A stretch of 64,000 nt of DNA from Aselliscus stoliczkanus (Eukaryota; Chordata; Mammalia; Chiroptera; Hipposideridae): assembly GCA_033961575.1 (NCBI GenBank), contig CM066730.1:117951523-118015522 (forward strand), read 5' to 3'. Position numbers and translations under genes: made by a program. This document shows positions 24,610-38,314 of this stretch, in pieces (positions within the stretch are counted from its first letter, which is position 1; the number at the start of each line of letters is the position of its first letter). The notes under the pieces were generated by a model, which was not told the origin of the DNA, searched no databases, and saw only the letters and a list, made by a program, of their open reading frames with translations.

Positions 24610-25540
24610 GTCAAGAGCTCAGGGTTCTAGTCCTGCCTCTGCTCAGCATGATGGGGTTAGGTCTAGATGTGATTTTATTAGTTTCCTACTACTGTTGTAA
24701 CAAATTTATACATACTTAGCAGCTTACAATACAAATTTATTCTTTTATAGCTCAGTAGGTCAGAAGTTTGGCATAGGTCTCACTGAGCAAAAATGAAGGT
24801 GTCAGCAGGGATGCATTCCTTTCAGGAGGCTCTAGGGGAGGATCTAACCTCATGCTCATTTGGGTTGTTGACAGAATTCAGTTCCTTCTGGTTGTAGGAC
24901 TAAGATCCCATGTTGTTGCTGGCTGTTAGCTGAGGCCTGTCCCCAACTTCTAGAGGCCACTTGCATTCCTTAGCTTGTGGTCTTCTTTCCTTCATCTTGA
25001 ATACCAGCAACAATGTCCTTCCCATGACTCCAATCTCTCTTCTCGTGTTTTATCTCTCACACCCTTCCTAGCTAGAAAAGTGTCTCCACTTTTAAGGACC
25101 CATATGATTAAATTTGGGCCTGGAAAATCCAGAATACTTTCCCCATCTCAATATCTGTAGCCTTGATAACATCTGCAGAATAACTTTTACTACTGTGTAA
25201 GGCAGCATGTCCAAGTTTGGGGACGTAGGGCCTAGACATACTGGGGGCCATTATTCTGCCAACTACAATGATTTTCACCTCTTTGTGTCTCAGTTTCTTC
25301 ATCTGTGCAATGGAAGTAACATCTCTCAATTATATTGTTGGGAAGATCCACTCACTGATTTGTAGTGAGGATCAATGATGAGGTTTGTGTATTTTGTATA
25401 CTTGAAAGTAATATACAAATATGAGATATTAATAAAATTATTAATGAGTAATATGCTCTCTAGACTCTCTGATTTGATCTTGGGTCTCCAGTGATTAGCA
25501 AAGTACTTAACACTCAATAAATGTTTACTGAGTGACAGAA
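24610..25540 (+). mobile_element. MIR-like SINE split by an LTR
   Basis: The left part (24610-24680) has GGGTTCTAGTCCTGCCTCTG. The right part (25270-25540) resumes with GTGTCTCAGTTTCTTCATCT and ends with a CACTCAATAAATGTTTACTG phrase. Together they give MIR order interrupted by the LTR at 24680-25268. Confidence 0.6.
24680..25268 (-). repeat. MaLR/MLT1-type LTR, antisense
   Basis: Starts TTAGTTTCCTACTACTGTTG and ends GGGGGCCATTATTCTGCCAA then CTACA, typical ends of an MLT1-like LTR read backwards, with GAGGCTCTAGGGGAGGAT inside. No coding sequence. Confidence 0.65.
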
Positions 25541-26929
25541 TGAGTAGCCTACTATGATTATCTTTGATCAGGGCAGATTTCACTCTTTTGGAATGTTAAA
25601 GTTATACAATTCATAGCATCCTCTTTAACAAATATAAAGTTATAAATGTAAAATTAGATACAGGGCCTTGGAAGGGGCCTGCAAATGAGGGGTTCTGATT
25701 TAAGCGTCATTAGCTCCCTGAAAACCTACCTCTGCCTCTTATCTTTACTATTTTTTCCTTTTTCCTTTCTTGCTCCACACCTCCCCCTTGACTTGGTCCT
25801 ACACTTCATTTGTGGCTGTTTTTTTTTTGTGTGTTGGGGGTGGGGGAGGTGACAGGAGAGCAGTGGGGGGCAGGTCATTGCTTATCCTGGCTTAAAACCC
25901 CATTTTCTTGATTTCGTACTATCTCTGGCTCAGTGTGACAGTAACCATGTAAGAAACAAATACACAATTGAAGCATTTAACATGTATTTATGAGTGCCCT
26001 CGATATGCCAAGCATTGGTCACAGAGCTTTGGACGCTACGATGACACTAAAGGTTACATTTCACAAATTCTCTGGTTCTGACTGAGCGAAAGATAAATCC
26101 TGAGGGCGTAAGGTCCCAGACAGAAGATTGATCTAAAGTGGTCTGAGGAAAACTAGCTAGAACTGAATGAGAACTGCTATAAAATGATATGTGTCAACAC
26201 CCAACTGGCAGATGAATAAACAAAAATGGGAAAGGAGAGCACATTTAAAAGCCTAGAGAGCTGGAAGTAAGACGGGCCTTTTGCATGTGAGGAGAGAGTA
26301 CAGGGGCTCAAGTGAGGAGTCAAGTGTGACAGCCCGAGGTCACAAGGTGAAGCAAGGCCACATGGTGTATCAGGTATGGTGTCTGAAAAGAACTTCACAG
26401 GGCAACATGCCAATCCTCAAGTTGCTCTTTATCAATTCTCCTTGAAACCTTAATTTGGCATCAAAATCTCTTTCCAGAGGTTTTTTTTTTTTTTTTTCCT
26501 TCTTTTATCAGTCTTCTCTCGTGTCAAGACAAACTTAGGTTATAAATCTCTCATAGACATTGTGATGTTTGACACATATTGTATTACTGGGATAAATGGA
26601 ATTATTAATAGAAATTCCAGAGAAATTGAAGGCTCCTGGGAAACATATTTAAAATGAAGGAGACAGGATTATTTTATTTTCTGGCAAGTTTTTAAGTCCC
26701 TGGGAGCACACACCATATAACATTGGCTGTATCTAATAGTGCATATTTTGTGCTTAGTATATGTTGGCACACAATATATGCTTTCTTATAAATAATTGTG
26801 TGGGATTTTGCATATTTGTGGTACTTTCACATGTTTTATATTATTTTTTTCCCATAAAAACTCTCCGAGTTAGGGAAGGTGGTATTCTTATTTTGCTTGG
26901 AATTTGTTCGTAACCATCGCTGATTTAGT

Positions 26930-27240
26930 CTCTAAACTCCTGATACGATTTTGTTCCAGAAACTGCTATGTGTTGAGAATGTTAAGACAAGAAGATCATA
27001 ATCTCTGCCTTAGAAGTTTCTAGCTGAGTGGGGGAAGAGACCAATAAAAAGAGGAATGTTACATGTCCAGTGAAACAGACCATAGAGAAGGAAGGGCTCC
27101 CCTGCCTACAGAGTTGGTAGAAAACTTCCCAAAGGCTGACACGTTGGAGTTTTGTCCTGAAAGGTGAATGAGAATTTGTCAGGTAGATAGAATTAGTCAA
27201 AGGAAACACTTAATCAAGGTGAAAGGAGAACGGGGTTGGG
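26930..27240 (-). mobile_element. LINE2-like antisense fragment
   Basis: Carries the pattern of antisense L2 (ATCATAATCTCTGCCTTAGA, then a GAGACCAATAAAAAG context and a GAAAGGTGAATGAGAATT phrase). Decayed. Confidence 0.4.
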
Positions 27241-30200
27241 GAATGTGGAAAGGAATACATATGAGGGTTTTCATGCAGTTTAGATACATGGAATAACAGG
27301 AAAGAGCTGCTGTTTAACAGACAATGAGGTTTCAAAGCCTACGGCCCTGTGCTTATGTCAGATTTTTTGATGATGGGTTCAAGCCTTTTCTCTTCTGCCA
27401 CTAGACCACTTCCTAACTGGCTTGTGTGGCAAATGCTCTTAGGCCTCAGTGTCTGGCATGTCATGGGCACTTGCATATGACTGTAGAAGAATAAAAAATT
27501 GAGTGGATGAATACCACACTGTTTCTGAATTGACCTAAAGTTTCTTTTTTACTTTTGGGCCTTGTGGTCTGATACATTCTAGTCTTCTGTCTTATTCTTT
27601 CTTTTATTGAGCTTGGCTTTTTTCCTCTCTTTTCTGATCTGTCTTACACACACACACACACACAAAACAAACAAACAAAAGAAAGAAAATGTACATATTA
27701 GTTACCCAACAGTGCCCATTCTGGTTAACAAATTGTTTACAGTTCTCAAGCATAAGCACATTCAGGAACTTGGAAACTGGTTAGTCAACACTCCCATAAT
27801 GAGCTCTGGATACGTGGGCTGGAGAAAATTTGAACAGAATATCCTAGTTACAACTTTTAACAAGTTCAAGCCACACATAACAATTTTAACTATATTTCAA
27901 AAATCATATCTTCTCTGATTTTTCTCTACTAAAATAGAAATGCTGAGGATGAAGCATCATAACTTCTTTGGATTCCTTTTCTTAGAGCATTTTCCTCCCC
28001 CACTTAGCCAATGCAAGAAAAAGAAGAAATATCTACAAATCAGATAAAATAAAGTCCCTTGACTGCATTAACTTTGCATAAAAACAGGAAATTTTCTACT
28101 GTATTTAAGTAAACATGAAATACTCTCTTTCATTGTAATTTTTCTGGTTGTGTTTCATTTAATGCAATACTTAATTGGCCAGTTGGTTTTTCAGTAGGTT
28201 GTGTTAGTTACCACTACACATCCTTTGTGTAGAAAGGAGACACTTTGACTAGCACTTGAGAAAACGTTTTGAGTGCAGATCTGAATAAGTTTTAAGGGCA
28301 TTTTCTCTCTTCCCTCTCCTTTTCTTACTCTACTTTTTGATCTGACTTCTCCAGATAGTGGCTTGCTCTTTAGGTCTTCCTTTCTGCAGTCATATTTTAT
28401 TATATTTTATGCTACTCCCTCATAATTTTGCTCTCAGTAAAGTAGTGAAACTCATTTTGTAAACCAAAGTATGTTACTCAGTGGTAGCATATGAATATAT
28501 TTGCTATCCATCAGGAAACCCAGATTCCTGGTTATCACAGTGAGAATTTTATGTATTACTTGGACAGAGAGGAGTACGTTTTTTGTTTATCTGCAGAGAT
28601 AGCACTCTTCTTCTGCTAATCCGTGAATGAAAAGAGGAGAAGTTTGCTATAGCTTCTAGTTTTAGAGACACACAGAATGCATTAACTACTTTCAGGTTGT
28701 GGAGCTTAAAATCAAATGTTCTTTTTTTCATCCTGATGTGTGCAAATGTCTTTTTCTCTCTCTGAAGACACATTAGACCTCAGAAAACACCTGTGACCAT
28801 GAGACATTGCCATATTTCTAATAACATTTTAGCTTATATAGACTATCTAAAAAGAGCCTCTTATGATGGTCTTTCCAGCTGCTTCAGCTGCACAAAAAAA
28901 ATATATAAATCACTTTACTAACAAGGGCATTTCCTTAACAGCTTGGATTGAGTGGGAGGGGTTGTGGCAATGAGAAAAGAAACTTGATTGCTTCTGTGTA
29001 AAATAACTATCTGATTAAAACAACAGCAACAATAACAACACCAACAAAGAGGATAATATACTCTACCAACAAAAACCCCCAACAATTTTCACTTTGGATG
29101 GACCATTTCCTTTGAAATAAAAAGAAAAAATGAAGCAGTTACACCATGGGTGTCCCTAGCACAAGATGACTCCAACCTATAACTTCTGATTACTCAGAAA
29201 TTCACAGAAAGTAAATCCAGATAGGATTAAGAAAGCCCCCAGGGGTTAACAAGTGGGAGAATATTTATTTGTACCAAATAGTTGACTGAATAATGAATAA
29301 CTGTTAGCTTGTTTTGTGATAAACTCAGTTATTTAACTGAGATCTAACAGTTTGCAGTTTGCCTTTTTCTCCTAAGCAGCCTCTGAACATCTTTAGAGTA
29401 TCTCACAAAGAGGATGACTATGAGCCCTATATCTGAAAGTAACATTGTTTTTCGGTAATTTTCTGATTCTTCCTTTTGTTCTCCAAAATGATGTTTGTTA
29501 GAATACAGAAACAGATCCTCACAAAAATACCCCCTCCCCCAAGTTTTGACAAGAGTAATGGTTTGTTTTATCTATAAATATTTAAATCTTTTGTAACAAA
29601 GTGATAGTTTTAGAAACAGAAGACCAGGTTTTAACTCAGAATTATGTTTCTCAGTCCCTGGTTATCTTCACCCTCCTCTCCACCCATGTTCTTTGGGAGT
29701 GGATATATTGATATCAAGTTTTGTCAAGTTATATCAATTGACACATTTTCATTTTTTTTCTTATTTATATATTTTTTTGTGAGATACCCCATTAGGGAAT
29801 ACATTTGTAGTCAGAAAATCACCTTGGATTTTAGAGAGCAATTCCACTTTAAAGGTGGGGGAAAGGTAGACAGGGCATTATAAAAAATTCTTATATATAT
29901 TATACAAGAGTAGGAGCAGCACAAGAGGGTCTATCTTGGAAGAAAAAAATGGAGTATAAAGGTGATATTTGTGAACAAGGGCTTGGGTATTACCTTTATG
30001 TAGAGTAAGAAAAACAGAGTTTGTAGCCCCAAAGTGATAAAGGGGTTGTAATTATACCTTTGTTTCTAGGTATATCCAGGGTAATAATTTGTAATATTAA
30101 TCTGGAATCTTTTGTCTCCCTAAATCACTTCTTTCTGTTCAACTCAGAGAAGAGGTGCGAAAAGGCAGAAAGTAGATATAGCTTGCTAATCTTTTGGACT

Positions 30201-31880
30201 TTTTATTTGTTAGTTTATCTGTGTGTTTTTCGAGAGCCCTGGAGAGGAGAGAGAATTGGAGAATTGGGAGATTGGAGAAAATATCTTGACTAGACTAAGC
30301 AGGTAGAGCTGGACTCAGGCTCTTAAGCCTGGAGAGATGTGTTTTAGCCTGGAAGGTGAAAACCAGACAGCATGTGTGAGCTCGTGCGTGGCAGGGACTG
30401 TGGCCTCAACCGCCAACAGTAACAGTGAGCAGTGGCAAAATCTCCGAGAGGAAATGGCTATGTGGGGTATTTGAGAAGATAGCATCCAAAGGTAAACTCA
30501 GAAAAGAGTTCTGCCCCAAGTGTTCCTGAAAGCATCAGTAAGCCAGCAGGTTAGGAGGGATCATACGGTCTGGGTCTGAGGGTGTCTCAGTGGCTATCTG
30601 TGTGGATGAATGCTTGAAAATCAGAGGGGGTCCACTCTTGCATCCCAGGGCATTCTCCAAGGCTCCACAAGGAGACAGAAAACTATAATTGGGATTGTGT
30701 TCAAGTTTCCCACCACCTCTGTGGAAAAGGTGGGTCTCAAAATAAAATTAAGTTGAGCTTTGTAAAGTAGAGGATTGTATATTTCTTGCTCAATTGAATT
30801 TGTAGTCTGAGCTTCACACCTGTTAATAGAGTTCAAAAGAACAAGCACTCGAATATTAAATTGATGATACAGGCAGTGGGGTTGAAAAGGGAAAACAGAA
30901 GAGAAAAAAGATCATTGCATATAGTAGGTGGCATGTACCTGAACCATCCTTTCCTGCTCTTCCGGGGCCAGCGAACACCCTGAATGGACGGTGCAGAAGA
31001 CTAAGGATTGAACACTAATTGTTTCCATCAATACTGGAAGCCCCAGAGTAGCCCTAAGGGCACAAGATCAGTGCATTTCTTGAAAATCAGCTGAGTAAAC
31101 TTAGACCAATGAGACAATCACAGCAGGAGACCAGCTTGAAAGCAGTGCGGGTCTCTTTCCATTGTCCATTGCAGCAGCAGGATGCAATGGAAGCAGTTAT
31201 TTGAGATAACTGAGGCTTGGGTATGGAAGTCTGTAATATCCTCTTTCTAGTTTGTAAAAACTGCCATGATTATGGACAATCCAAGAAAATGAGGAGTACC
31301 AGGAGGCAGAAACTGGACTTCTTGTTTATACAGCAAGTAATGTTTGAACTACTGATTGGAAATATACTCGTAGACATGTTCATAACTGCACTCACATTTT
31401 GTGGGGCAATTAACACAGGAGTAATCCATATAAAGTGTTAGTCTTTACATGAATCTGTTCCACGCTGCACAACTGCTTCTCTGAATGTCAGAAGATTTAC
31501 TTGGGTCAGGTGGTCTTCAATAATTTCAAATAACAGATACAAATTCAGTTAATGTCAAGGTTGTTTGGTTTTCGAGCTGAGGAGAAGATTCTGGGTTAAG
31601 AGAACTAGGATAGAGTCTGGGCTCCAACTTTTAGGAGTCAGAAAATCTTGGGCATGATCTGTCTGTTTCCTCGTTGCTAAAATAGAGATGACAGAATTGC
31701 ATTACAATGCAGAAAGGAACCATAAGTACAGGGTGACATTTTGATCTCCAAAGTAGTACAGGGGACAAATCACTAATTCTTCCTTGGAGATGGAATCAGA
31801 GTAAGTGACAATTGACCTTGAGATTAAAGGTTGAGTAGAATTTCATTGGCAACAACAACAATAGCAACAAAAGAGGCAGT
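27240..31880. other. Gene-free stretch, nothing recognised with confidence
   Basis: A short AC repeat at 27647-27664. The part around 30300-30620 is more GC-rich than its surroundings but shows no exon or named repeat I can support. Confidence 0.4.
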
Positions 31881-31899
31881 CCCTATACAAGTAACAGTT

Positions 31900-32394
31900 T
31901 AAGCACAGCAATACAGGTATAAGTGATACTGTGTGCCATGTGCACTCAATTAGTCCTGCATCAGTGCCCACCCATTATGTCCTTGACATTCACCGTTCTC
32001 GTAACATGGATTCTAGTGGAAGCACCTGTAACTCTGCCAGACTTTCCATCTGTTCATGCATGGCGCAGGTTAAAAATGCTGGGGAGTGAATGCACCCAAG
32101 AGAAGTTCTTGGTCAATGACAAGGAAATTGGAGAATAAATACCCTTTGGAAGCAAGTGGGGTTGGGGATTAGATAATACAGAGGGGTATTTCTCATTGTC
32201 TCCCAGAATTCCCCAATGAGATTGAATCTCAGTTATCCTAGTTCTAAAACCTACTTGATAATGCACACTGTATTGGTTCTCTTTTCTCCCCTGTCTCCCT
32301 TTCTTAAATGTTGAACGTACTTTTGGGGGGATTTCCCGCAAATAATAAAGCAATTGCATTCAAATCCTTGTCTCTGGATCTGCTTCTGGGGAAA
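31900..32394 (+). repeat. ERVL-type LTR fragment, 3' part
   Basis: Ends with AATAATAAAGCAATTGCATT followed by CAAATCCTTGTCTCTGGATC and TGCTTCTGGGGAA, a pattern typical of the R/U5 part of ERVL-like LTRs with an AATAAAG polyadenylation signal. The left edge is uncertain. Confidence 0.5.
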
Positions 32395-33599
32395 CAAATA
32401 TAAAATAGAGATATGTGTTTGGAATATAGAGCATGCGAAGTGGGTAGTCAGGTGCTAATGAGGAAACTGTTGTTTGGAGGCAAATGGTGAAACCTAGTAG
32501 GACATGCTAAGTATTTGGATAATGTAGAAAATAGGAAGCCATTAAAAGTATAGGTGGAGGAAAAGCAGGGAAGAAAGCAGAAGCAATATTTCATATCTAC
32601 TTTTGAAAAAAGGCTTTTATGTTTTAGAGCAGTTTTATTAAAAAATATTGAGAGCAATATACAGAGATTTCCCATATAATCCCTGCCTACCTCATTATTC
32701 ACATCACTCATCTGAATTACACATTTATTACCAAGGATGAATGTACATTGACACATCATAATCACCCAAAGCACATAGACCATGTATTAGAGTTCATTCT
32801 TGGTCTTGTATGTTCTATGTATTTGGATAAATGTATAATGACATATATCCATCATTATAATATCATACAGAGTACCAAAAATATGCTTAAAATTTTCTGT
32901 GCTCTGCATATTCATTCCTCCCCTCAACCCTTGGCTACCACTAATTTTTTACTGTCTCCTAATTTTTTTTTCCCTTTTCCAGAACATTCCATAGTTAGTG
33001 TCATACAGTATATAGCCTCTTCAAGTTGGCTTCATTCACTTAGTAATATGCATTTATGTTTCTCTCATGTCTATTCATGGCTTGATAGCTCATTTTTTTA
33101 GCACTCAATAGTACTCCTTAGTCTGGATGGACCATAGTTCATGTATCCATTCACCTACTGAAGGACATCTTTGTTGCTTCCAAGTTTTGGCAGTTATGAA
33201 TAGAGCTACTGTACACATACGTGTGCAGGATTTTGCATGGACATGTTTTCAACTCTTGAGAAAATACTATGGAGTAGGGTTTCCAGATCATATCATAAGA
33301 GTATGTTTAGCTTTGTAAGACACCAACAGCTGTGTTCCAAAATGTCTGCACCAATTTGCATTCTCACTGGCAATATATGAGAGTTCCTATATTACTGCAC
33401 ATCCCCACCAGCATTTGGTATTGTCAGTATTCCAGGTTTGGACAATTTTAATAGGTAGAGTGGTATCTTGTTTCAATTTGCATTTCCATGATGACATATG
33501 ATATGGATCACCTTTGCATATACTTACTGGACATTTGCATATCTTCTTTGGTGAAGTGTCTGTTAACATCTTGGCCCATTTTTTTCATCAGGTTTTTTA

Positions 33600-35675
33600 T
33601 TTTTATTTTTTTTATTGAGTGTTAAGTTTTCTTTTTATACTCTGGAAACAGTCCTTTGTCAGATGTGATGTGTTTTGGCAAATATTTTATGCCAGCCTGT
33701 GGCTTGTCTTCTCATTCTCTTGGCATTGTTTTTCATAGAGCAGATGCTTTGAAGTTTAATGAAGTCCAGCTTGTGAATTATTTCTTTATGGAGTATGTCT
33801 TTGGTGTTGTATTTAAAAAGGCCATACCCAAGGTCATCTAGATTTTCTTCTATGTTATTTTCTAGGAGTTTCATATTTTTGCATTTTGCAGTTACAACTG
33901 TGGCCCCTTTGACTTACTTAATTTTTGCAAAGGGTGTAAGGTTTAAGTCAAGATTATTTGTTTCTTTTATATTTCTTTCTGTCTTTTTTTTTTTTTTTAC
34001 AGGTGGACGTCCAGTTGTTCCAGCATCATTTATTGAAGGGACTGTCTTTGTTCCATTGTATTGCATTTGCTCATTGTGAAAGATCAATTGACTGTATTTA
34101 TGGGTGTATATTTCTGGGCTTTCTATTCTGTTCCACTGATTCATTTGTCTATTCTTTTGCCAATAACCACTGCCTCAATTACTATAACTTTATAGAAACT
34201 CTAAAGTAGAGTAGCATCAGTTATTTAAATCTGTTCTTTTAACATTATATAGGCTATTATGGGTGTTTTGCCTCTTCATATAAGCTTTAGAGTCAGTTTG
34301 CTGATATCCACAGAGTAACTTGCTGGGATTTTGGTTGGATTACATTGAATCTATACATCAAATTGGGAAAGATAGATATCTTGACAATATTGAGTCTCCC
34401 TGTTCATGAACTTGAAGACCTCTATATTTACTTAGTGCTTCTTTGATTTTGTTCATCACACTTTGTAGTTTTCCGCATATCAATTTTATACATGTTTTGT
34501 TAGATTTATACCTAAGTATTTTATTCTTTTGAGGGGCTAATGTAAATGATATTGTGTTTTTAATTTCAAATGGCATATAAATAAGCAATTGACTTTTTAT
34601 ATTGACTTTATATCTTGAGACCTTTCTATAATTGCTTATGAGTTTCATGAGGTTTTTGTTGTTGATTATTTCAGATTTTCTACAAAAAAAATTGTATCAT
34701 GTGTGAAAAAAAACAGTTTTATGTCTTTATTTCCAATTTTGTACCCTTTATTTTCTCTTTTTGCCTTATCACATTAGCAAGGATTTCTAGTATGATGTTG
34801 AAAAAGAGTGGTGAAAAGTAATATGCTTGTCTTATACTTGGTCTTAGTGGGAAAGTTTTGAGTTTCCCATCATTAAATACAATGTCAGCTGTGGTTTCGT
34901 AAGTAGTCTTTATCAAGGTCAGAAAATTTCTTTCTATTCCTAGTTTATTTCTGCATCTATTGATATGATCATGTGATTTTCCTATTTTAGTCTGTGGTTG
35001 GGATAGATTATATTAACTGATCTTTGAATGTTGAACCAGCCTTATGTACATGAGAACAATTCTACTTGGTTGTGGTGTATAAATATTTTTGTACCATTTT
35101 GGATTTGATTTGCTATTCTTTTTTTATTGGTTTTTGTATTTATGTTCCTGAAAGATATTGGACTGCAGTTTTCTTTTGTTACAGTGTCTTTGTCTGGTTT
35201 TGGAATTAGGGTAATTTTTGCCTAATAGGATAAATTAGAAAGTATTCTCTTTGCTTCAATCCTCTGAAAGATATTAAAGAGAATTGCTATAATTTCTTTC
35301 TTAAAGGTTTAGTAGAATTCACTGGTAAACTTATCTGGGCCTGGTGACTTCTATTTTGAAAGGTTATTAATTATTAATTCAATGTCATTAATAGATATAA
35401 GCTCATTCAGAGTGTCTATTTCTTTTTATGTGAGTTTTGGAAAATTGTCTTTCAAGGAATTGGTCCATTTCATCTAAGTTACAAAATTTGTGAGAATTTT
35501 GTTGTTCGTAGTATTCCTTTATTATCCTTATGTCCATGGAATCTGTACTGATGTCCCCTCTTTCATTTCTGATATTAATAATTTGTGTCCTCCCTTCCTC
35601 CCTTCCTCCCACCCACCCTCCCTCCTTCCCACCTTCCCTCTCTCTCTCTCCCTTCCTCCCACCCTCCCTCCTCCC

Positions 35676-35725
<50 letters not shown>

Positions 35726-36875
35726 CTTAGTTATCCTGGATAGAGGTTTATTGGTTTCATTGATCTTCTCAAAAAACCAGCTTTTGGTTTTGTTGATTTT
35801 CTGTGTTTATTTCCTGTGTTTAATTTTATTGATTTCTACTCTAATTCTTCTTATTTTTAATTCTTAGTTTGGATTTCATTTTCTCTTCTTTTGTAATGGA
35901 AACTTAGATTATTGATTTTAGATGCCTTTTCTTTTTTCATTTATACATGCAATGCTATAAAATTTATTATAAACACCATTTTCACTGTATCCCATGAATT
36001 TGGAGAAGTTGTATTTTCATTTACTTCAAAATATTTTAAAATTTCTCTTGTGTTTTGGACCCATGTGTTATATTTAGAAGCATATTTTTTAATCTCCATG
36101 TATTTTGGAGCTTTCCAGGGATCCTTCTGTTATTAATATCTAGTTTACTTCCATTATGGCGTGAGAGCAAACATAGTATGATTTCTAGTCTATTAAATTT
36201 GTCAATGTGTGTTTATGTCCCAAAATGTGATCTATCTTTGTAAATGTTTCATGTGAGCTTAAGAAAAATATGCATTCTGCTGTTGTTGGCTGAAGTAGTC
36301 TATAGATATTAATTATATCCAGTTGATTGGTAGTGGTGGTGCGTTTAACAATGTCCTTACTGATTTTCTGCCTACTGGATCTGTCCATTTCTGAGAAAGA
36401 AGTGTTGAAGTCTCCCACTATGATAGTGCATTCATATATTTCTCCTTCAAGTTCTATCAGGTTTTATCTCATGTAATTTGATACTCTGTTGTTGGGTGAT
36501 CCTATGTTAAGAAATGACCCCTTTATCATTATGTAGTACCCTTTATCCTTGATAACTTTCCTTACTTTAAAGTCTGTTTTGTCTGAAATTAATATAGCTA
36601 CTGCTTTCTCTAAATTAGTGCTAATGTAGTATGTTTTTCTCCATCCATTTACTTTTAATCTTTATGTTTATATATTTATGTGGATGTCTTATAGACAACA
36701 TACAGTTGGGTACTGTTTCTTGATCCGCTCTCACAATCTCTTGTTTTCTAATTGGTGCATTTAGACCATGGATGTTCAAGGTGGTTATTGATATAGTTTG
36801 ATTAATATCTACCATATTTGTTGGTTTTTGATTTGTTGCTCTTTTTCTTTTCTTTTTTTTTGAGGGCAGTGTCAC
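33600..36875 (-). pseudogene. Decayed L1 ORF2 (endonuclease and reverse transcriptase)
   Basis: Reverse-strand pieces show ORF2 landmarks in order. TTLNIHGLNAPIRK near the N-terminus lies around 36780. The endonuclease motifs GDFNT and KIDHILGHK lie at about 36185-36418. NIRNERGDISTD and IIKEYYEQQ lie at 35403-35612, and LKTFPLRPSIRQAYYFSPL of the reverse transcriptase at 34719-34916. Stops, frameshifts and deletions separate them. In a working element this protein would nick DNA and copy the L1 RNA; here it cannot be made. Confidence 0.8.
35588..35726 (+). repeat. Polypyrimidine (CCTT)n/(CT)n tract inside L1 ORF2
   Basis: CCTTCCTCCC-type repeats grade into a pure CT run of about 45 bp. L1 sequence resumes on both sides. 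Confidence 0.9.
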
Positions 36876-36954
36876 TGGCCCTCATATGTGGGACCCAACC
36901 GGGGCCGCTGGCTTCCAAAGCCAGCGCTTCACCACCGCGCCACTCGGCCGGCCC
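36851..36954 (-). mobile_element. Short tRNA-derived SINE with 16-bp target-site duplication
   Basis: Read on the minus strand it starts GGGCCGGCCGAGTGGCGCGG (A-box-like GTGGCGCGGTGG), has a B-box-like GGTTGGGTCC and ends CACTGCCCTC plus a poly-A. GTTGCTCTTTTTCTTT flanks it on both sides (about 36835-36850 and 36955-36970). It sits inside the antisense L1 and is therefore younger. Confidence 0.9.
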
Positions 36955-37332
36955 GTTGCTCTTTTTCTTTGTTCCTATTTTTTGTCTTCCAATCTTTTTT
37001 TCTGCCTTTTGTGATTTTAACTGAGAGTTTTCTGATTTTATTTGTTCACCTTTCTTAGCATATCAATTACAGTATTTCCCCCCACCTTTTATAATACAAA
37101 TATTGCCAACTTTATAGTAAATGAGTTGGAAAAAGAATTAAAATAATATTTTGATAAGTAATAATGAAACCCAAATTTGTGTACAAATAGAGAATTAAAA
37201 GAGAGTCTGTAGAACTTGGTAATTAATTGGATATGATGTTTAGAACAAGAGGTTATGCAGTCATTGAAGTCAACATTTTTGGCCTTGGCAAATGAATAGG
37301 TGATGAAGAAATCAAAAAAGACAGGTAACTGG

Positions 37333-37496
37333 GTGGTAGATGTAAACGGGGTCAAATAAATGGTGAGGGAAGGAGAACTGACTCTGGATGGTAAACACAC
37401 AATGTAATAGATAGATAATGTATTACAGCATTGTATACTTGAAATCTATGTAATTTTACTAACCATTGTTGCCCCAATAAATTTTAACTAAAAAAA
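37333..37496 (+). mobile_element. L1 3'-end-like fragment with poly-A
   Basis: Contains GGATGGTAAACACACAATGT and GTATACTTGAAATCTATGTA, ending in CCCCAATAAATTTTAACT and A(13). Reads as a bat-type L1 3' end in sense. Sequence from 37085 to 37333 may belong to the same element. Confidence 0.55.
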
Positions 37497-37564
37497 AAAA
37501 AAGATAGATAACAATTGGAGAAGAAAATGCTGAGTTTTTGGTACTTGTTGAAGAATCAAATGAA

Positions 37565-37770
37565 AACATTTAATTTTACAACTCAATAGACATTTGTTGA
37601 ACTTATTTTGAAGCAAGCAATGACTTGGTCCTAGGGCTGAGAAATCACAGCCTGTGCTCTTACACAGCTACACTGCATAGTGGAAAGGCTATAAATGTGA
37701 AATAAATTGAGAAGGCTGTTTACATGTAGGTGCTATAAAAAAGCAGTAGCAGTTGATTTCTTTATCTGGT
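37565..37770 (-). mobile_element. LINE2-like antisense fragment
   Basis: AATAGACATTTGTTGAACTT followed by GGTCCTAGGGCTGAGAAATC and a TGTGCTCTTACACAG phrase, in the order seen in antisense L2 3' ends. Confidence 0.45.
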
Positions 37771-38215
37771 AGAAAGAGTAACTATTTCTCCAAGATAGTG
37801 TCTTTTACTTGGTGGAATTTCTTTTCATAGGTGAATAGTGTTTTGGATTCAGAAAGAATAGATTGCAATATTATGTCCCTGAAAGTTTTACGTTAATACT
37901 TTTTTAAAGGGGGGAAAGAAGAGTTTAGTAGTCCAGAGAATTATAATTTCCCGGTTTAGGTTGATGTAGAATAATAAAATAAATAGGGCACGTGACTTAC
38001 TATGACATAATGGATTCTTCTCTGCTAATGTTAGTAGAATTTCAATGGCAGAGAAAATAAGAAGAAATATATTTTCTTCCCTTGGTGATTTTTGCCTAAT
38101 CTGTAAATAATAATATTTGTTTGGCTTCTTAGACAAGAAACAGTGGCTGAATTGTGTTTTGAAACCTGGGGAAAGCAATAAAAAAATATGTTCCATGCAT
38201 TACATAATGCATCCG
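37770..38215. other. Gene-free stretch, nothing recognised
   Basis: AT-rich sequence without a named repeat or supported exon. Confidence 0.4.
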
Positions 38216-38216
38216 T

Positions 38217-38314
38217 TCTTCCTTTCTTCCCTTCCCTTCCCTCCCCTCCCCTCCTTCTCTTCCCCCTCCTCTCCCCTCCTCTTCTCTCTCCACTTTTTTC
38301 TTTCCTTCCTTCCT

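Larger units (their letters stand above)
32627..37080 (-). mobile_element. Long antisense L1 with 3' UTR and most of ORF2
   Basis: Begins at TTTTAGAGCAGTTTTATTAA (antisense 3' end), runs through an L1MA-like 3' UTR to about 33570 and then ORF2 to about 36870. The same 3' UTR occurs in sense at 55445-56170, which supports the family call. Interrupted by a (CT)n tract (35588-35726) and by a short SINE (36851-36954). Not mobile: the frame is broken many times. Confidence 0.85.

Noticed and set aside
36951..36954. True tRNA gene suggested by A- and B-box-like motifs in the SINE heads
   Set aside because: No complete cloverleaf or anticodon arm; poly-A tail and target-site duplications mark them as SINEs.
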